From positions 1 through 10,000 of the forward strand of contig JAIWOB010000136.1 in the NCBI GenBank assembly GCA_020217065.1: 10,000 nucleotides of DNA. Reading direction: 5' to 3'. The translations under genes and the position numbers were made by a program. Position 1 is the stretch's first letter. Every line of letters starts with the position of its first letter. Below the pieces are notes generated by a model. It did no database searches. It was given only the letters and a program-made list of their open reading frames with translations, and had not been told where the DNA came from. The DNA is from Chloroflexota bacterium. Its GTDB lineage: Bacteria > Chloroflexota > Anaerolineae > Anaerolineales > Villigracilaceae. Below are positions 1 to 7,364 of the stretch, one piece after another.

Positions 1-1108
1 AAATGGCTTTGCCGCCCGCCGTATCCGCCAGCGACTTCAAGTTGAACAGGTCTTCGTTCGCCAATCGTCCCGAAGCCAGCACGACAAAATCCTTTTTATA
101 TTTGACGAAGTTTTCCGCCGCAAGTTTGACAGCCGCGCTCCACGAACCACGCCCCAATTTTCCCTCTTTCCGGACGAGGGGCTTGGTCAGCCGCTTCTTG
201 CTTTCGGTGTAGTGATAGCCAGCGAAGCGTCCCTTGTCGCACAGCCAGATTTCGTTGACCTCTTCATTCTGGCGCGGCATGATGCGTTTGACGACAATAT
301 CGCCGCCAGCCCTGGCTTCGCGGCGCGTGTTCAGCGTAATATTGCATCCCACAGGGCACTGCGTGCAAATCGAAGCCTGCGCCTTGAGTTCCCACGGACG
401 CGCGCCAAAGCGGAAGTCTGCGGTGGTCAACGCGCCGACGGGACAGATGTCGGTGGTGTTGCCCGAAAAAACAGAATCAAACCCAGGGTCGGAGAGGGAA
501 ATAATTTGGGTGTTTCGTCCGCGTTCGTCGAATTCCAAAACGTGTTCGCCCGCCACTTCATCCTGAAAGCGGATACAACGCGAGCATTGAATACAGCGTT
601 CGCGGTCGAGCCAAATCAACTCTCCGAGCGGGACCTGCTTTTCGAGATGATTCTTCTCGTCGTAGATGAAGCGGCTTTTGCCTGGTCCAAAAGCCATCGT
701 CAGATTTTGCAGCGGACATTCGCCGCCCTTGTCGCAGACGGGGCAATCGAGCGGATGCGACGTGAGCAAAAATTCGAGCGTGCTCTTCTGACCTTCCTTC
801 GCCTTGTCCGAGACAGTCATCACGACCATGCCCTCTGAAACGCGATTCGCGCAGGCGGTTTCAAGTTTGGGCATGAATTGAATCTTGGGCTGACCGTTCT
901 CCATCACCACCTGACCCGTGGCGCGGTCCACCATCGGGCGACCAATCTCCACCAGACACATGCGGCACATGCCGACAGGTTCCAGCTTCGGGTGATAGCA
1001 AAAAACGGGGATGTCAATTCCCACCGACTTGGCGGCGTCCACAATCGTCGTCCCTTCCGGCACGACGGCGGTTTTTCCATTGATTGATAACGTAACTTGT
1101 TTGCTCAT
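1..1108 (-). CDS. nuoG: NADH-quinone oxidoreductase subunit G, 5' part (cut by window edge)
   Basis: Large Fe-S subunit of the complex I peripheral arm, carrying electrons from the NADH-oxidising module toward NuoB. Reading the minus strand from ATG at 1108 gives an open frame of 369 codons to the window edge. Residues 1-90 form a 2Fe-2S ferredoxin domain (C37, C48, C51, C86: cluster N1b). The His-Cys motif for N5 follows (H118, C122, C125, C131), then a 4Fe-4S set for N4 (C172, C175, C178, C222). A molybdopterin-oxidoreductase-type Fe4S4 domain has C248, C251, C255 and C290, which match the ligands of the optional N7 cluster. From about residue 300 the inactive molybdopterin-like fold begins. 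The start is supported by GGAG five bases upstream (complement of 1114-1117). It sits 59 bp after nuoF, separated by a heptamer palindrome. The 3' end is outside the window. Family assignment is secure. Confidence 0.97.
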   Translation of the reverse strand, partial: MSKQVTLSINGKTAVVPEGTTIVDAAKSVGIDIPVFCYHPKLEPVGMCRMCLVEIGRPMVDRATGQVVMENGQPKIQFMPKLETACANRVSEGMVVMTVSDKAKEGQKSTLEFLLTSHPLDCPVCDKGGECPLQNLTMAFGPGKSRFIYDEKNHLEKQVPLGELIWLDRERCIQCSRCIRFQDEVAGEHVLEFDERGRNTQIISLSDPGFDSVFSGNTTDICPVGALTTADFRFGARPWELKAQASICTQCPVGCNITLNTRREARAGGDIVVKRIMPRQNEEVNEIWLCDKGRFAGYHYTESKKRLTKPLVRKEGKLGRGSWSAAVKLAAENFVKYKKDFVVLASGRLANEDLFNLKSLADTAGGKAI

Positions 1109-1120
1109 CCACGCTCCGAA

Positions 1121-1176
1121 AATTGGTAAATGGTAATTGGCGATTAGTAATTACCAATTACCATTTACTAATTACT
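1121..1176. repeat. Heptamer-built inverted repeat between nuoF and nuoG
   Basis: Eight consecutive 7-base units fill 56 bp. Four are of the type AATTGGT/AATTGGC/GATTAGT (1121-1148), followed by four of the type AATTACC/AATTACT (1149-1176). The two halves form a 20-bp inverted repeat (1121-1140 with 1154-1173) with a single G-T mismatch and a 13-base loop. The last two sense codons and the TAG stop of nuoF lie inside the right half. Related heptamers occur at 8704-8731 and 9315-9356. No T-tract follows on the minus strand, so it does not look like a simple terminator. As RNA it could stabilise upstream mRNA 3' ends or modulate nuoG expression; that is inference. Confidence 0.85.
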
Positions 1177-2418
1177 TTTTACCGCTTTCCTAAAATCCTG
1201 CGGAAACCTCTCGATGCCCGTCACCACAGCCATCGTGGCGAATTCGCCGAGCGCGCAGAAGCATTTGCCCTGCATCTGCTTCGCCACGTTGAGCAGCAGG
1301 TCAACGTCGTCATGCGTTCCTTTGCCCGCGCCAATGCGTTTGGCGATGTTCTGCATCCAGTACGTGCCTTCGCGGCAGGGCGTGCATTTGCCGCACGATT
1401 CATGTTTGAAGAAGCTGACCGTCTTGCCGACAATCCAGTCCGCGCTGACGGTGTCGTCAATGACGATGACCGAAGCGGAACCCAACTCCGAGCGCAGGGC
1501 GCGGACATTGGCGTAATCCATCGGCGTATCGAGGACTTTGTCGTCCACCGCAATCATCGAGGACGACGCGCCCGCAGGCATGATGACTTTGACGGGTCGC
1601 CCGTCCATAATTCCGCCGCCGTGTTCGTAAATCAACTGGCGGAAGGTCGCGCCGAAGGGCAGTTCGTAATTTCCAGGCTTGCGGACACGCCCCGAAAGCG
1701 AAAAAATCTTCACGCCCGCGCTGTCGGCTGTGCCCATCGCCTTGTACCAGTCCGCGCCGTTGGCGAGAATCATCGGGACGTTGGTCAAGGTCTCGACGTT
1801 GTTGATGATGGTCGGCTTGCCGTACAGCCCCACCGCAGGCGGAAACGGCGGACGCAGGCGGGGTTGTCCGCGTTTGCCTTCGAGCGATTCGAGCAGCGCG
1901 GTCTCTTCGCCGCAGATGTAAGCGCCCGCGCCGAGGTGAGTGTAAATCTTCAGCGAGTAGTCCTTGCCGAAAAGATTCTCGCCGAGGTAGCCAGCCTTTT
2001 CCATCTCCGCGATTTTTTCATCGAGCAAAGAGGCAATTTGCCACGACTCGCCGCGCAGGTAGATATAAGCCACGTTCGCGCCGACGGCGTAGGAGCCGAT
2101 TGCCAATCCTTCCAAAAACTGGAAGGGATTGTTTTCCATAATCTCGCGGTCTTTGAACGTGCCAGGCTCGGACTCATCGGCGTTGGCGACGAAGTAATGC
2201 GGGAAGACCTTGTTGTCAATAAAAGACCACTTCGTGCCTGTCGGGAAGCCCGCGCCGCCGCGTCCGCGCAAGCCAGAGTTCTTGACCAGTTCAGTCACTT
2301 CGGCGGGAGTCATTTTGGTCACGGCTTTTTTCCACGCCGCGAACCCGCCGTTCTTTTTGTAGACATTCAACTTGTGAATGTCGGGGATGTCGCGGTGACG
2401 TAAGAGAATATGTGTCAT
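1168..2418 (-). CDS. nuoF: NADH-quinone oxidoreductase subunit F (NADH/FMN-binding)
   Basis: The 51-kDa flavoprotein that oxidises NADH at FMN and passes electrons to cluster N3, in the cytoplasmic tip of complex I. The 416-residue product has the glycine-rich FMN/NADH loop GRGGAGFPTGTKW (52-64) and the ADESEPGTFKDR motif (about 80-91). GAGAYICGEETALLESLEG lies at 163-181. The N3 ligands are in SCGKCTPC (C342, C345, C348), with a fourth cysteine in CFCALGE (C388). The length is at the short end for the family (about 420-445). The ATG overlaps the nuoE stop in an ATGA arrangement (2415-2418), which indicates translational coupling. The C-terminal Ser-Asn and the TAG stop are encoded by the heptamer repeat at 1121-1176, so the present end of the protein was probably set by that repeat. 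A 426-codon open frame on the opposite strand is a codon-bias shadow. Confidence 0.98.
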   Translation of the reverse strand: MTHILLRHRDIPDIHKLNVYKKNGGFAAWKKAVTKMTPAEVTELVKNSGLRGRGGAGFPTGTKWSFIDNKVFPHYFVANADESEPGTFKDREIMENNPFQFLEGLAIGSYAVGANVAYIYLRGESWQIASLLDEKIAEMEKAGYLGENLFGKDYSLKIYTHLGAGAYICGEETALLESLEGKRGQPRLRPPFPPAVGLYGKPTIINNVETLTNVPMILANGADWYKAMGTADSAGVKIFSLSGRVRKPGNYELPFGATFRQLIYEHGGGIMDGRPVKVIMPAGASSSMIAVDDKVLDTPMDYANVRALRSELGSASVIVIDDTVSADWIVGKTVSFFKHESCGKCTPCREGTYWMQNIAKRIGAGKGTHDDVDLLLNVAKQMQGKCFCALGEFATMAVVTGIERFPQDFRKAVKSN

Positions 2419-2912
2419 TCTTTGCCACCCTTCAACGCCTCGATTAATTCCATTGTCTTATCCACGGTCATGTTTTCATGATATCGGATTCCATCCGGAC
2501 CCTGGGTCTGAAACAGCGGAGCCTTGTCGCAGCCAGCGAGGCATTTGACTTCCTCAAGCGTAATCAAACCATCGGGCGTGGTCTCCCCGACTTTGATTCC
2601 GAGGTTGCCGCACAAGTTTTGCAGAAACTCGTCCGCGCCGCGCAGGGCGCAGGGCAAATCGGTGCAAACCTGCATCCGATACTTGCCAGCCTTCTCGTCG
2701 TGATACAAGGTGTAGAAGCCGACAATCGAAGCGACCTCGGTCTCGGTGATTTCCAAAATCTGCGCGATTTCCCGCATCGCGGCTTTGTTCACGTAGCCTT
2801 CCTCACGCTGGGCAAGGTAGAGCAGCGGCATCACCGCCGAGCGCCTTCCCTCAGGCGGATACTTGGACAGGATTTGTTTGACTTCCTTCGAATATTTTTT
2901 TACAAGACTCAT
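2415..2912 (-). CDS. nuoE: NADH-quinone oxidoreductase subunit E (24-kDa, cluster N1a)
   Basis: Thioredoxin-like 2Fe-2S subunit that pairs with NuoF in the NADH dehydrogenase module. The 165-residue product has an N-terminal helical part (1-75) with the family signature GFYTLYH (65-71). The thioredoxin-like domain carries CTDLPC (C83, C88) and CLAGC (C124, C128), the four N1a ligands, at the spacing I recall for Thermus Nqo2. Length is normal for the family. The start ATG (2910-2912) overlaps the nuoD TGA by four bases and the stop overlaps the nuoF ATG by four bases, so D-E-F is one translationally coupled block. A GGAG about ten bases ahead of the start, inside nuoD, could be the ribosome binding site. 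Confidence 0.97.
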   Translation of the reverse strand: MSLVKKYSKEVKQILSKYPPEGRRSAVMPLLYLAQREEGYVNKAAMREIAQILEITETEVASIVGFYTLYHDEKAGKYRMQVCTDLPCALRGADEFLQNLCGNLGIKVGETTPDGLITLEEVKCLAGCDKAPLFQTQGPDGIRYHENMTVDKTMELIEALKGGKE

Positions 2913-4138
2913 CGGTCAATATCTCCGAGGACAATATCTACGGAAGCGAGAATGGCGACCAGGTCCGCCACCAGATGCCCCTTGACGAGTTCAGGCAGGA
3001 CGCTCAAATTGTCGAACGAGGGAGTCCGCATATGGACGCGGCGCGGCTTGGGTCCGCCATCGCCAGCGAGCAGCACGCCCAACTCCCCGCGCGGAGATTC
3101 GACCGCGCTGTAAATCGAAGCGTCGGGCGCGAGGAAACCTTCGGTCCACAGCTTGAAATGGTGGATGAGCGCTTCCATGCTGACTCCAATCTCGGAGCGC
3201 GGCGGCGGGACAAATTTGCGGTTGTCCGACTGGACGGGACCAAACGGCAGCTTATTCAACGCCTGCTCGATAATCTTCAACGACTCGCGGAACTCCTGCA
3301 CGCGGACGAGGTAACGGGCATAGGTGTCGCCTTCGGTCAGCACAGGGACGTTGAAGTCATATTGTTCATAGCCCATGTACGGGCGGGATTTTCGCAAGTC
3401 CCAGTTCACGCCCGAAGCCCGAAGCATGGGACCCGTCACTCCGTAGGAAAGCGCGGTCTTGGCGTCCAGAATTCCCAGCCCCACCATGCGGTCAATGAAA
3501 AGCGGATTCTTGGTCAGCAGCTTTTCGTACTCGTCAATGCGCTTGGGGAAAGTCTTTAGAAACTCGCGCACGGCTTTTTCGAACTCGACGGGCACGTCGC
3601 GCCACACGCCGCCAGGGCGGATGTAGGTGGTCATCATGCGCTGACCCGAAACCAGCTCGAAGATGTCGAGGATTTGCTCTCGCTCGCGGAAGCAGTACAG
3701 GAACATGGACATGGCGGCGAGGTCAAGCCCCACGCTGCCAAGCCAGACCAAATGCGAGGCGATGCGCTGTAATTCAACAAGAATGACGCGAATCGCCTGC
3801 GCGCGCGGCGGCACGTCGAGGTCAACCAGTTTCTCGACAGCCATCACATACGCCAGGTTGTTGCCCATCGGGTTCATGTAATCGAGACGGTCGGTCATGA
3901 CTTCCGCCTTCTGATAGGTCTTGGCTTCCATGTTCTTTTCGATGCCCGTGTGCAGGTAGCCGATGTCTGGAATGCAGTTGACGACAGTCTCGCCGTCCAG
4001 TTCGAGCAGCAGGCGCAACACCCCATGCGTGGAGGGGTGCTGCGGTCCCATGTTGAGAAGCATGGTCTCGCCCGTCAGCGCCCGCTCTGAAACAAGATGT
4101 TTGAATTGGTCAATGCTAACTTCTTCGATTTGGGTCAT
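2909..4138 (-). CDS. nuoD: NADH-quinone oxidoreductase subunit D (49-kDa, quinone site)
   Basis: Hydrogenase-large-subunit-like protein that forms the quinone pocket together with NuoB. It is 409 residues long and not fused to NuoC. GPQHPSTHG (31-39) supplies the conserved H38, and Y87 in DRLDYMNP corresponds to the quinone head-group tyrosine. IEKNMEAKTYQKAE lies at about 66-79. The C-terminus ends in the typical SVDIVLGDIDR. The start is well supported by AAGGA six bases upstream of the ATG at 4138. The Ni-binding cysteines of true hydrogenases are absent, as expected for complex I. It is separated from nuoC by a 57-bp gap that contains a perfect hairpin, whereas its 3' end overlaps nuoE by four bases. 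Confidence 0.98.
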   Translation of the reverse strand: MTQIEEVSIDQFKHLVSERALTGETMLLNMGPQHPSTHGVLRLLLELDGETVVNCIPDIGYLHTGIEKNMEAKTYQKAEVMTDRLDYMNPMGNNLAYVMAVEKLVDLDVPPRAQAIRVILVELQRIASHLVWLGSVGLDLAAMSMFLYCFREREQILDIFELVSGQRMMTTYIRPGGVWRDVPVEFEKAVREFLKTFPKRIDEYEKLLTKNPLFIDRMVGLGILDAKTALSYGVTGPMLRASGVNWDLRKSRPYMGYEQYDFNVPVLTEGDTYARYLVRVQEFRESLKIIEQALNKLPFGPVQSDNRKFVPPPRSEIGVSMEALIHHFKLWTEGFLAPDASIYSAVESPRGELGVLLAGDGGPKPRRVHMRTPSFDNLSVLPELVKGHLVADLVAILASVDIVLGDIDR

Positions 4139-4150
4139 AAACGTTCCTTG

Positions 4151-4183
4151 AGACCTGACAGGTTTTGGAAACCTGTCAGGTCT
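4151..4183. repeat. Palindromic repeat in the nuoC-nuoD gap
   Basis: A perfect 15-bp inverted repeat (4151-4165 with 4169-4183) with a 3-base loop, core AACCTGACAGGT-type. Each arm contains the sub-palindrome ACCTGACAGGT, so it can also be seen as two tandem near-palindromic units. A second copy of the same family lies at 4724-4752, and a variant with GACGGG in place of GACAGG forms the arms of 9479-9574. No T-run follows on either side, so termination is unlikely. In the nuo transcript it would form a strong hairpin 13 bases upstream of the nuoD start, just ahead of the AAGGA ribosome binding site. Confidence 0.9.
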
Positions 4184-4195
4184 TCACGAGAATTC

Positions 4196-4708
4196 CTATT
4201 CCTTCGGACTCGGCTTCTGCGCGCGAATCTCGTCAAAGTTGAAGGTGAACTGCGGCTCTTCGTAGCCAAGCGGGAAGTCCCGCCGCAGGGGATGACCTTC
4301 CATGCCTTCGGGAGTCAGAATACGGCGCGGGTCGGGATGACCTTCAAACTCAATCCCAAACATGTCGAGGAGTTCGCGCTCGCGCCAGTTTGCCACGGCA
4401 AAAACGCCCGTCACGGTCGGCAGTTTGGGGTTGTCTTCATTGACTGGGACTCTGATTTGCAGCGACAGGTTTCTGGAAATCGAGGTCAGTTGGTAGACAA
4501 CGTGAAAACGCGGCGTCTTCTGCGGAAAATAATCCACTGCGTTCAAGACCGAAAGCAGTTCAAAACGCTCCTCGTCGCGGAGTTGGGTCAAGACTTCGAC
4601 AATCTGCTCGGGTTTGACGAAGAGATGAACTTCGCCGCGAAATTCTTCCAGCGTCGCGCCAAATTTTTCCTGAATGATTTTTACAATGGGCTCCAGATTT
4701 ATATCCAT
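4196..4708 (-). CDS. nuoC: NADH-quinone oxidoreductase subunit C (30-kDa)
   Basis: Scaffold subunit of the connecting module of complex I, which binds NuoD and NuoB; it carries no cofactor. The 170-residue product has the 30-kDa family signature over about 107-148 (NWRERELLDMFGIEFEGHPD, then RRILTPEGMEGHPLRRDFPLG). The C-terminal tail after residue 150 is short and less conserved. The start is ATG at 4708; only a weak GGAA lies about ten bases upstream. nuoC is flanked on both sides by copies of the same palindromic repeat (4724-4752 before it, 4151-4183 after it). It is therefore the one gene here bracketed by hairpins and lacking overlap with its neighbours. Confidence 0.97.
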   Translation of the reverse strand: MDINLEPIVKIIQEKFGATLEEFRGEVHLFVKPEQIVEVLTQLRDEERFELLSVLNAVDYFPQKTPRFHVVYQLTSISRNLSLQIRVPVNEDNPKLPTVTGVFAVANWRERELLDMFGIEFEGHPDPRRILTPEGMEGHPLRRDFPLGYEEPQFTFNFDEIRAQKPSPKE

Positions 4709-4723
4709 ACGCGTTTTCCAAAA

Positions 4724-4752
4724 ACCTGACAGGTTTTGAAAACCTGTCAGGT
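4724..4752. repeat. Palindromic repeat in the nuoB-nuoC gap
   Basis: Second copy of the AACCTGACAGGTTTT palindrome. Arms 4724-4737 and 4739-4752 are perfect over 14 bp with a single central base; in RNA a 12-bp stem with a loop is more realistic. The arms share the core with 4151-4183. It fills most of the 50-bp gap between the nuoB stop (4759) and the nuoC start (4708). No T-tract follows, so it is not an obvious terminator. Confidence 0.9.
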
Positions 4753-4758
4753 CTCAAT

Positions 4759-5247
4759 TTATTCTTTCGCCAAATCCTTGAACTTCTCGCCCTTCACTTT
4801 TTCATACAAGGTCACGATGCCGTGAATCAACGCCTCGGGACGCGGCGGACAGCCCGCCACGTACACATCCACAGGGACGACCTCGTCCACGCCTTGAAAG
4901 ATGGCGTAGTTATTGAAGACGCCGCCGCAGGAAGCGCAGTCGCCCATGGCGATGACCCATTTCGGTTCGGGCATCTGGTCGTACAGCCGGCGCAGGACGG
5001 GACCCATCTTCTTCGAGACGCGCCCCGCCACAATCATCAGGTCAGATTGACGCGGGCTGGCGCGCATGAGTTCCATGCCGAAGCGGCTCATATCGTAATG
5101 CGAAGCCTGCGCCGCCATCATCTCGATGGCGCAGCAAGCCAGACCGAACAGCATGGGCCACATGGCGTTCGTCCGCGACCAGTTGACCAGATTTTCCAGC
5201 GTGGTGGTGACCACGCCCATATTTCCAAGTTTTTGCTCTACTCCCAT
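4759..5247 (-). CDS. nuoB: NADH-quinone oxidoreductase subunit B (cluster N2)
   Basis: PSST subunit holding the terminal 4Fe-4S cluster N2, which reduces quinone at the interface with NuoD. The 162-residue product has the tandem cysteines C38-C39 in GLACCAIE, C104 in GDCASCGG and C133 in AGCPPRPE. The spacing (66 and 95 residues from C38) is as I recall for Thermus Nqo6. The conserved [16 protein letters not shown] and [15 protein letters not shown] segments are present. The start at 5247 is preceded by AAAGGAG at good spacing. The gene overlaps the 3' end of nuoA by ten bases, so the two are probably translationally coupled. Length is in the family range. Confidence 0.98.
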   Translation of the reverse strand: MGVEQKLGNMGVVTTTLENLVNWSRTNAMWPMLFGLACCAIEMMAAQASHYDMSRFGMELMRASPRQSDLMIVAGRVSKKMGPVLRRLYDQMPEPKWVIAMGDCASCGGVFNNYAIFQGVDEVVPVDVYVAGCPPRPEALIHGIVTLYEKVKGEKFKDLAKE

Positions 5248-5594
5248 TCCAAGGCTCCTTTCTTCCAGGCATACACATAACCAACCGTTAAAATCGCGAG
5301 GAAGACAACCATTTCAATCAAGCCGAAAAGTCCCAACTGTCGGAAGGCGATTGCCCACGGCAAAAAGAAGATGACTTCGATATCGAAAAGAATGAACAGC
5401 ACGGCGACCAGATAAAAGCGGATGGGCATACGCCGCGTCCCTTCGCCAAACGGGGTGATGCCCGATTCGTAAGGGATGGATTTTGCTTCCGTGCTCTTTT
5501 TTGGTCCAAACAACTCCCCCAGCCCTATCGCAACGAACGCGATAATCGTGGCGACCCCAATCATGACCGCAATGGCTATGTATTCCAAAAGCAT
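5238..5594 (-). CDS. nuoA: NADH-quinone oxidoreductase subunit A (membrane)
   Basis: Small membrane subunit (ND3 homologue) at the junction of the peripheral and membrane arms. I choose ATG at 5594, giving 118 residues. It has AAGAGG five to six bases upstream and starts directly with the first hydrophobic helix ([10 protein letters not shown]). The frame remains open to another ATG at 5645, but that would place the likely -10 element (5636-5641) inside the gene and add 17 non-family residues. Three membrane segments are visible at about 5-27, 58-80 and 88-110. The loop after the first has the PYESGITP signature (41-48); the cysteine found here in many homologues (YECG) is serine. [20 protein letters not shown] (59-78) is the second family motif. 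First gene of the nuo operon. Confidence 0.96.
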   Translation of the reverse strand: MLLEYIAIAVMIGVATIIAFVAIGLGELFGPKKSTEAKSIPYESGITPFGEGTRRMPIRFYLVAVLFILFDIEVIFFLPWAIAFRQLGLFGLIEMVVFLAILTVGYVYAWKKGALEWE

Positions 5595-5620
5595 AAACGC
5601 CTCTTGACATGTGAAAAATA

Positions 5621-5635
5621 GGACAGATTTTGTCC
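5621..5635. promoter_or_regulatory. Small dyad just downstream of the nuo promoter -10
   Basis: GGACA-N5-TGTCC is a 5-bp inverted repeat that begins directly beyond the proposed -10 element and covers the expected transcription start of nuoA. Its position suits an operator for a repressor or a short 5' leader hairpin. The arms are short, no matching regulator family is recognised, and chance is a real alternative. Confidence 0.3.
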
Positions 5636-5644
5636 AGTATATCA
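5636..5644 (-). promoter_or_regulatory. Extended -10 promoter for nuoA operon
   Basis: On the minus strand the bases read TGATATACT, an extended -10 (TG-N-TATACT, five of six matches to TATAAT). No good -35 hexamer lies 16-18 bases upstream, as is common for extended -10 promoters. Transcription would start near 5629, giving a leader of about 35 bases with the nuoA ribosome binding site. It lies between the rpoD terminator-like hairpin and nuoA, as expected for a separate nuo promoter. Confidence 0.6.
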
Positions 5645-5674
5645 CAAGTAGGGGGCAAAAGGTAGGGAAAATTG

Positions 5675-5701
5675 TTGGGGCGAACTTAGCGCTCGCCCCA
5701 A
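5675..5701 (-). terminator. Hairpin after rpoD, probable intrinsic terminator
   Basis: TTGGGGCGA (5675-5683) pairs perfectly with TCGCCCCAA (5693-5701) around a 9-base loop. It begins six bases after the rpoD stop. On the minus strand the stem is followed by CAATTTT, a modest T-tract, so termination may be incomplete and some read-through into nuoA is possible. It could also be a copy of a dispersed palindromic repeat. Confidence 0.55.
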
Positions 5702-5706
5702 TAAAG

Positions 5707-7326
5707 TCAGTCGCCTAAATAATCACGCAAATCCCGGCTACGGGCAGGGTGACGCATCTTCCGCAGCGCCTTGGCTTCAATCTGGCGCACCCGCTCGCGG
5801 GTCACGTCAAAGTAATGGCTGACTTCTTCAAGGGTATGTTCTTTTCCGTCGCGCAAACCGAAGCGCAATTCCAAGACTTCCCGCTCACGGTCCGTCAGCG
5901 CTTCCAAAGCGCGCTGCACTTGTTCGCGGAGCATTTCGCGGGCGGCGGAATCCATCGGCGAGGGGGCGTCTTCATCTTCAATGAAATCTCCCAACGAGCT
6001 CGAATCCTCATCGCCCACGGGACCTTCGAGCGAGATGGGTTCTTCAGCGGAACGGAGAATGCGGTTCACTTTTTGGGTGGCGGCGTCAAGGCGGCGCTGC
6101 AAATCCGCTTTGAGCGGTTTATTTTCGGCACGCGCGCGCAACACCATCTGCACATCCGCCGCCGAAAGATAACCTACTTCGAGCGCAAGTTCCGTCGCGG
6201 TGGGTTCCCTCCCCAAAGATTGGGTCAGGTTTCGTTGAGCGCGCAGGATACGTGAAATGGACTCAAATAAATGAACGGGAATGCGAATCGTCCGCGCTTG
6301 TTCAGCGATGGAGCGGTTGATAGACTGGCGAATCCACCAAGTGGCGTAGGTGCTGAATTTGAATCCGCGACGCGGGTCGAATTTGCCGATGGCGCGCAGC
6401 AGTCCCATGTTGCCCTCTTGAATTAAATCGAGCAGAGACATACCGCGCCCCAAATAACGTTTAGCGACGCTGACGACAAGCCGCAAGTTGGCGCGAATCA
6501 AGGTTTGATTGCCTTCGACCGCCCGCATACGCACAGCGTCCATTTCGGCAAGGAGTTCTTCGTCGGAAGGCAAATTGCGTATCATGGAGCGCTGAACGGG
6601 GAAGGCGTGGCGCTCGCGGACATATTTCAGCAGCCATTCGGCGTACTTAAACGGAAGCAGGTACAGGTTAAGGAAAACGCCATAAGCGTTGCGGGCAAGC
6701 CCGTCCCAAAGGCGGTCTACGCCCCAATGCCCGTTGTCAAGATAAGCGCGAAAATAAGACGGAGAATCGAATTGCCACCCAGCGTGAAGGGATTGAGATT
6801 CCGCAATCATCAACGCCAGGTTGGGCAGCTCGCAATCGAGGCGCGCGGCGTCTTCAGCCAGCCGTTTCCAAGAGGTCAGCATTTCAGAAATCAGCGAACG
6901 ATAAATGGAAGACGCCCTGGAAACGCCTTTGCGCTGTTTCAACTGACGCAGGGCGGCAATATGACGGTCCGCTTCGCTAATGGTGGCAAGCCGAAATTCG
7001 CTGTCTGCGTCGAGGAGTTTGACCTGGCCAATCTCGCGCAGGTAGAGACGCACCGGGTCTTCCGAAAACTCAACCGCTAATTCCTGTGAGCGCAGGTCGA
7101 GAGAGTCGTCCAGATACTCATCCTGCTCGCCAATCTCAAAAAGAGATTCATCCGCTTCGAGATTGATATCCGCCGTAATGTCGAGGGATTGTTCTTCTTC
7201 CGCCAGACGATATAAGGCAGCCTCAGGAGACTTCCGTTTCGTTTTTTCAGCCTTTGAAGGCGGCAATTTCGCTTTTGTCTTCCATGAAGAAGATTTTCTC
7301 TGGCGAGGGTTTGACTTTGCAGGCAT
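5707..7326 (-). CDS. rpoD: RNA polymerase primary sigma factor (sigma-70 family)
   Basis: Housekeeping sigma factor directing RNA polymerase to -10/-35 promoters. The 539-residue product starts with a basic, Ser/Lys-rich stretch (1-35), then an acidic one (42-90). Region 1.2 is at 90-115 ([16 protein letters not shown]). A non-conserved region of roughly 140 residues precedes region 2 (about 265-350), which contains [18 protein letters not shown] and the -10-reading [16 protein letters not shown]. Region 3 is at 350-430 and 3.2 at 430-460. Region 4.2 is the -35-binding helix-turn-helix [20 protein letters not shown] (498-517). Region 3.1 appears longer than usual: roughly 25 extra residues at about 393-420, rich in Arg and Lys, precede the [11 protein letters not shown] motif. 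The start has AAGGGA close upstream. It lies 38 bp after dnaG with no promoter evident between, so co-transcription is likely. Full regions 1.2-4.2 favour the primary sigma factor, though a paralogue elsewhere cannot be excluded. Confidence 0.95.
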   Translation of the reverse strand: MPAKSNPRQRKSSSWKTKAKLPPSKAEKTKRKSPEAALYRLAEEEQSLDITADINLEADESLFEIGEQDEYLDDSLDLRSQELAVEFSEDPVRLYLREIGQVKLLDADSEFRLATISEADRHIAALRQLKQRKGVSRASSIYRSLISEMLTSWKRLAEDAARLDCELPNLALMIAESQSLHAGWQFDSPSYFRAYLDNGHWGVDRLWDGLARNAYGVFLNLYLLPFKYAEWLLKYVRERHAFPVQRSMIRNLPSDEELLAEMDAVRMRAVEGNQTLIRANLRLVVSVAKRYLGRGMSLLDLIQEGNMGLLRAIGKFDPRRGFKFSTYATWWIRQSINRSIAEQARTIRIPVHLFESISRILRAQRNLTQSLGREPTATELALEVGYLSAADVQMVLRARAENKPLKADLQRRLDAATQKVNRILRSAEEPISLEGPVGDEDSSSLGDFIEDEDAPSPMDSAAREMLREQVQRALEALTDREREVLELRFGLRDGKEHTLEEVSHYFDVTRERVRQIEAKALRKMRHPARSRDLRDYLGD

Positions 7327-7364
7327 GAGTTCCCTTTCTTGTCGAAAACCAACGATTCTTACGT

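Noticed and set aside
212..838. A 208-codon plus-strand open frame opposite nuoG
   Set aside because: Antisense shadow of a well-supported gene, with no recognisable motif and no ribosome binding site.
1121..1176. The regular 7-base units as a CRISPR array
   Set aside because: Units are 7 bases with no spacers; neither the repeat length nor the layout fits, and no cas genes are present.
1123..2403. A 426-codon open frame on the plus strand opposite nuoF
   Set aside because: It is fully antisense to a gene with every family motif. Its codons mirror the GC-rich third positions of nuoF, its product resembles nothing I know, and its first codons lie in the heptamer repeat.
4151..4183. Palindromes in the nuo gaps as intrinsic terminators
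   Set aside because: No T-tract follows on the minus strand, and termination here would cut off the rest of an essential operon.
4097..4729. A plus-strand open frame spanning nuoC and both flanking repeats
   Set aside because: It covers a confirmed gene antisense and reads through both palindromes; no family signature.
5595..5645. Longer nuoA form starting at 5645
   Set aside because: It would contain the likely -10 element and add residues not seen in the family. ATG at 5594 has a better ribosome binding site and gives the usual length.
5595..5645. A Rex or FNR-type redox operator ahead of nuoA (TTGTGA and TTCACATGTCAA-like pieces)
   Set aside because: The half-sites are wrongly spaced or imperfect and lie in different parts of the leader; no convincing full site.
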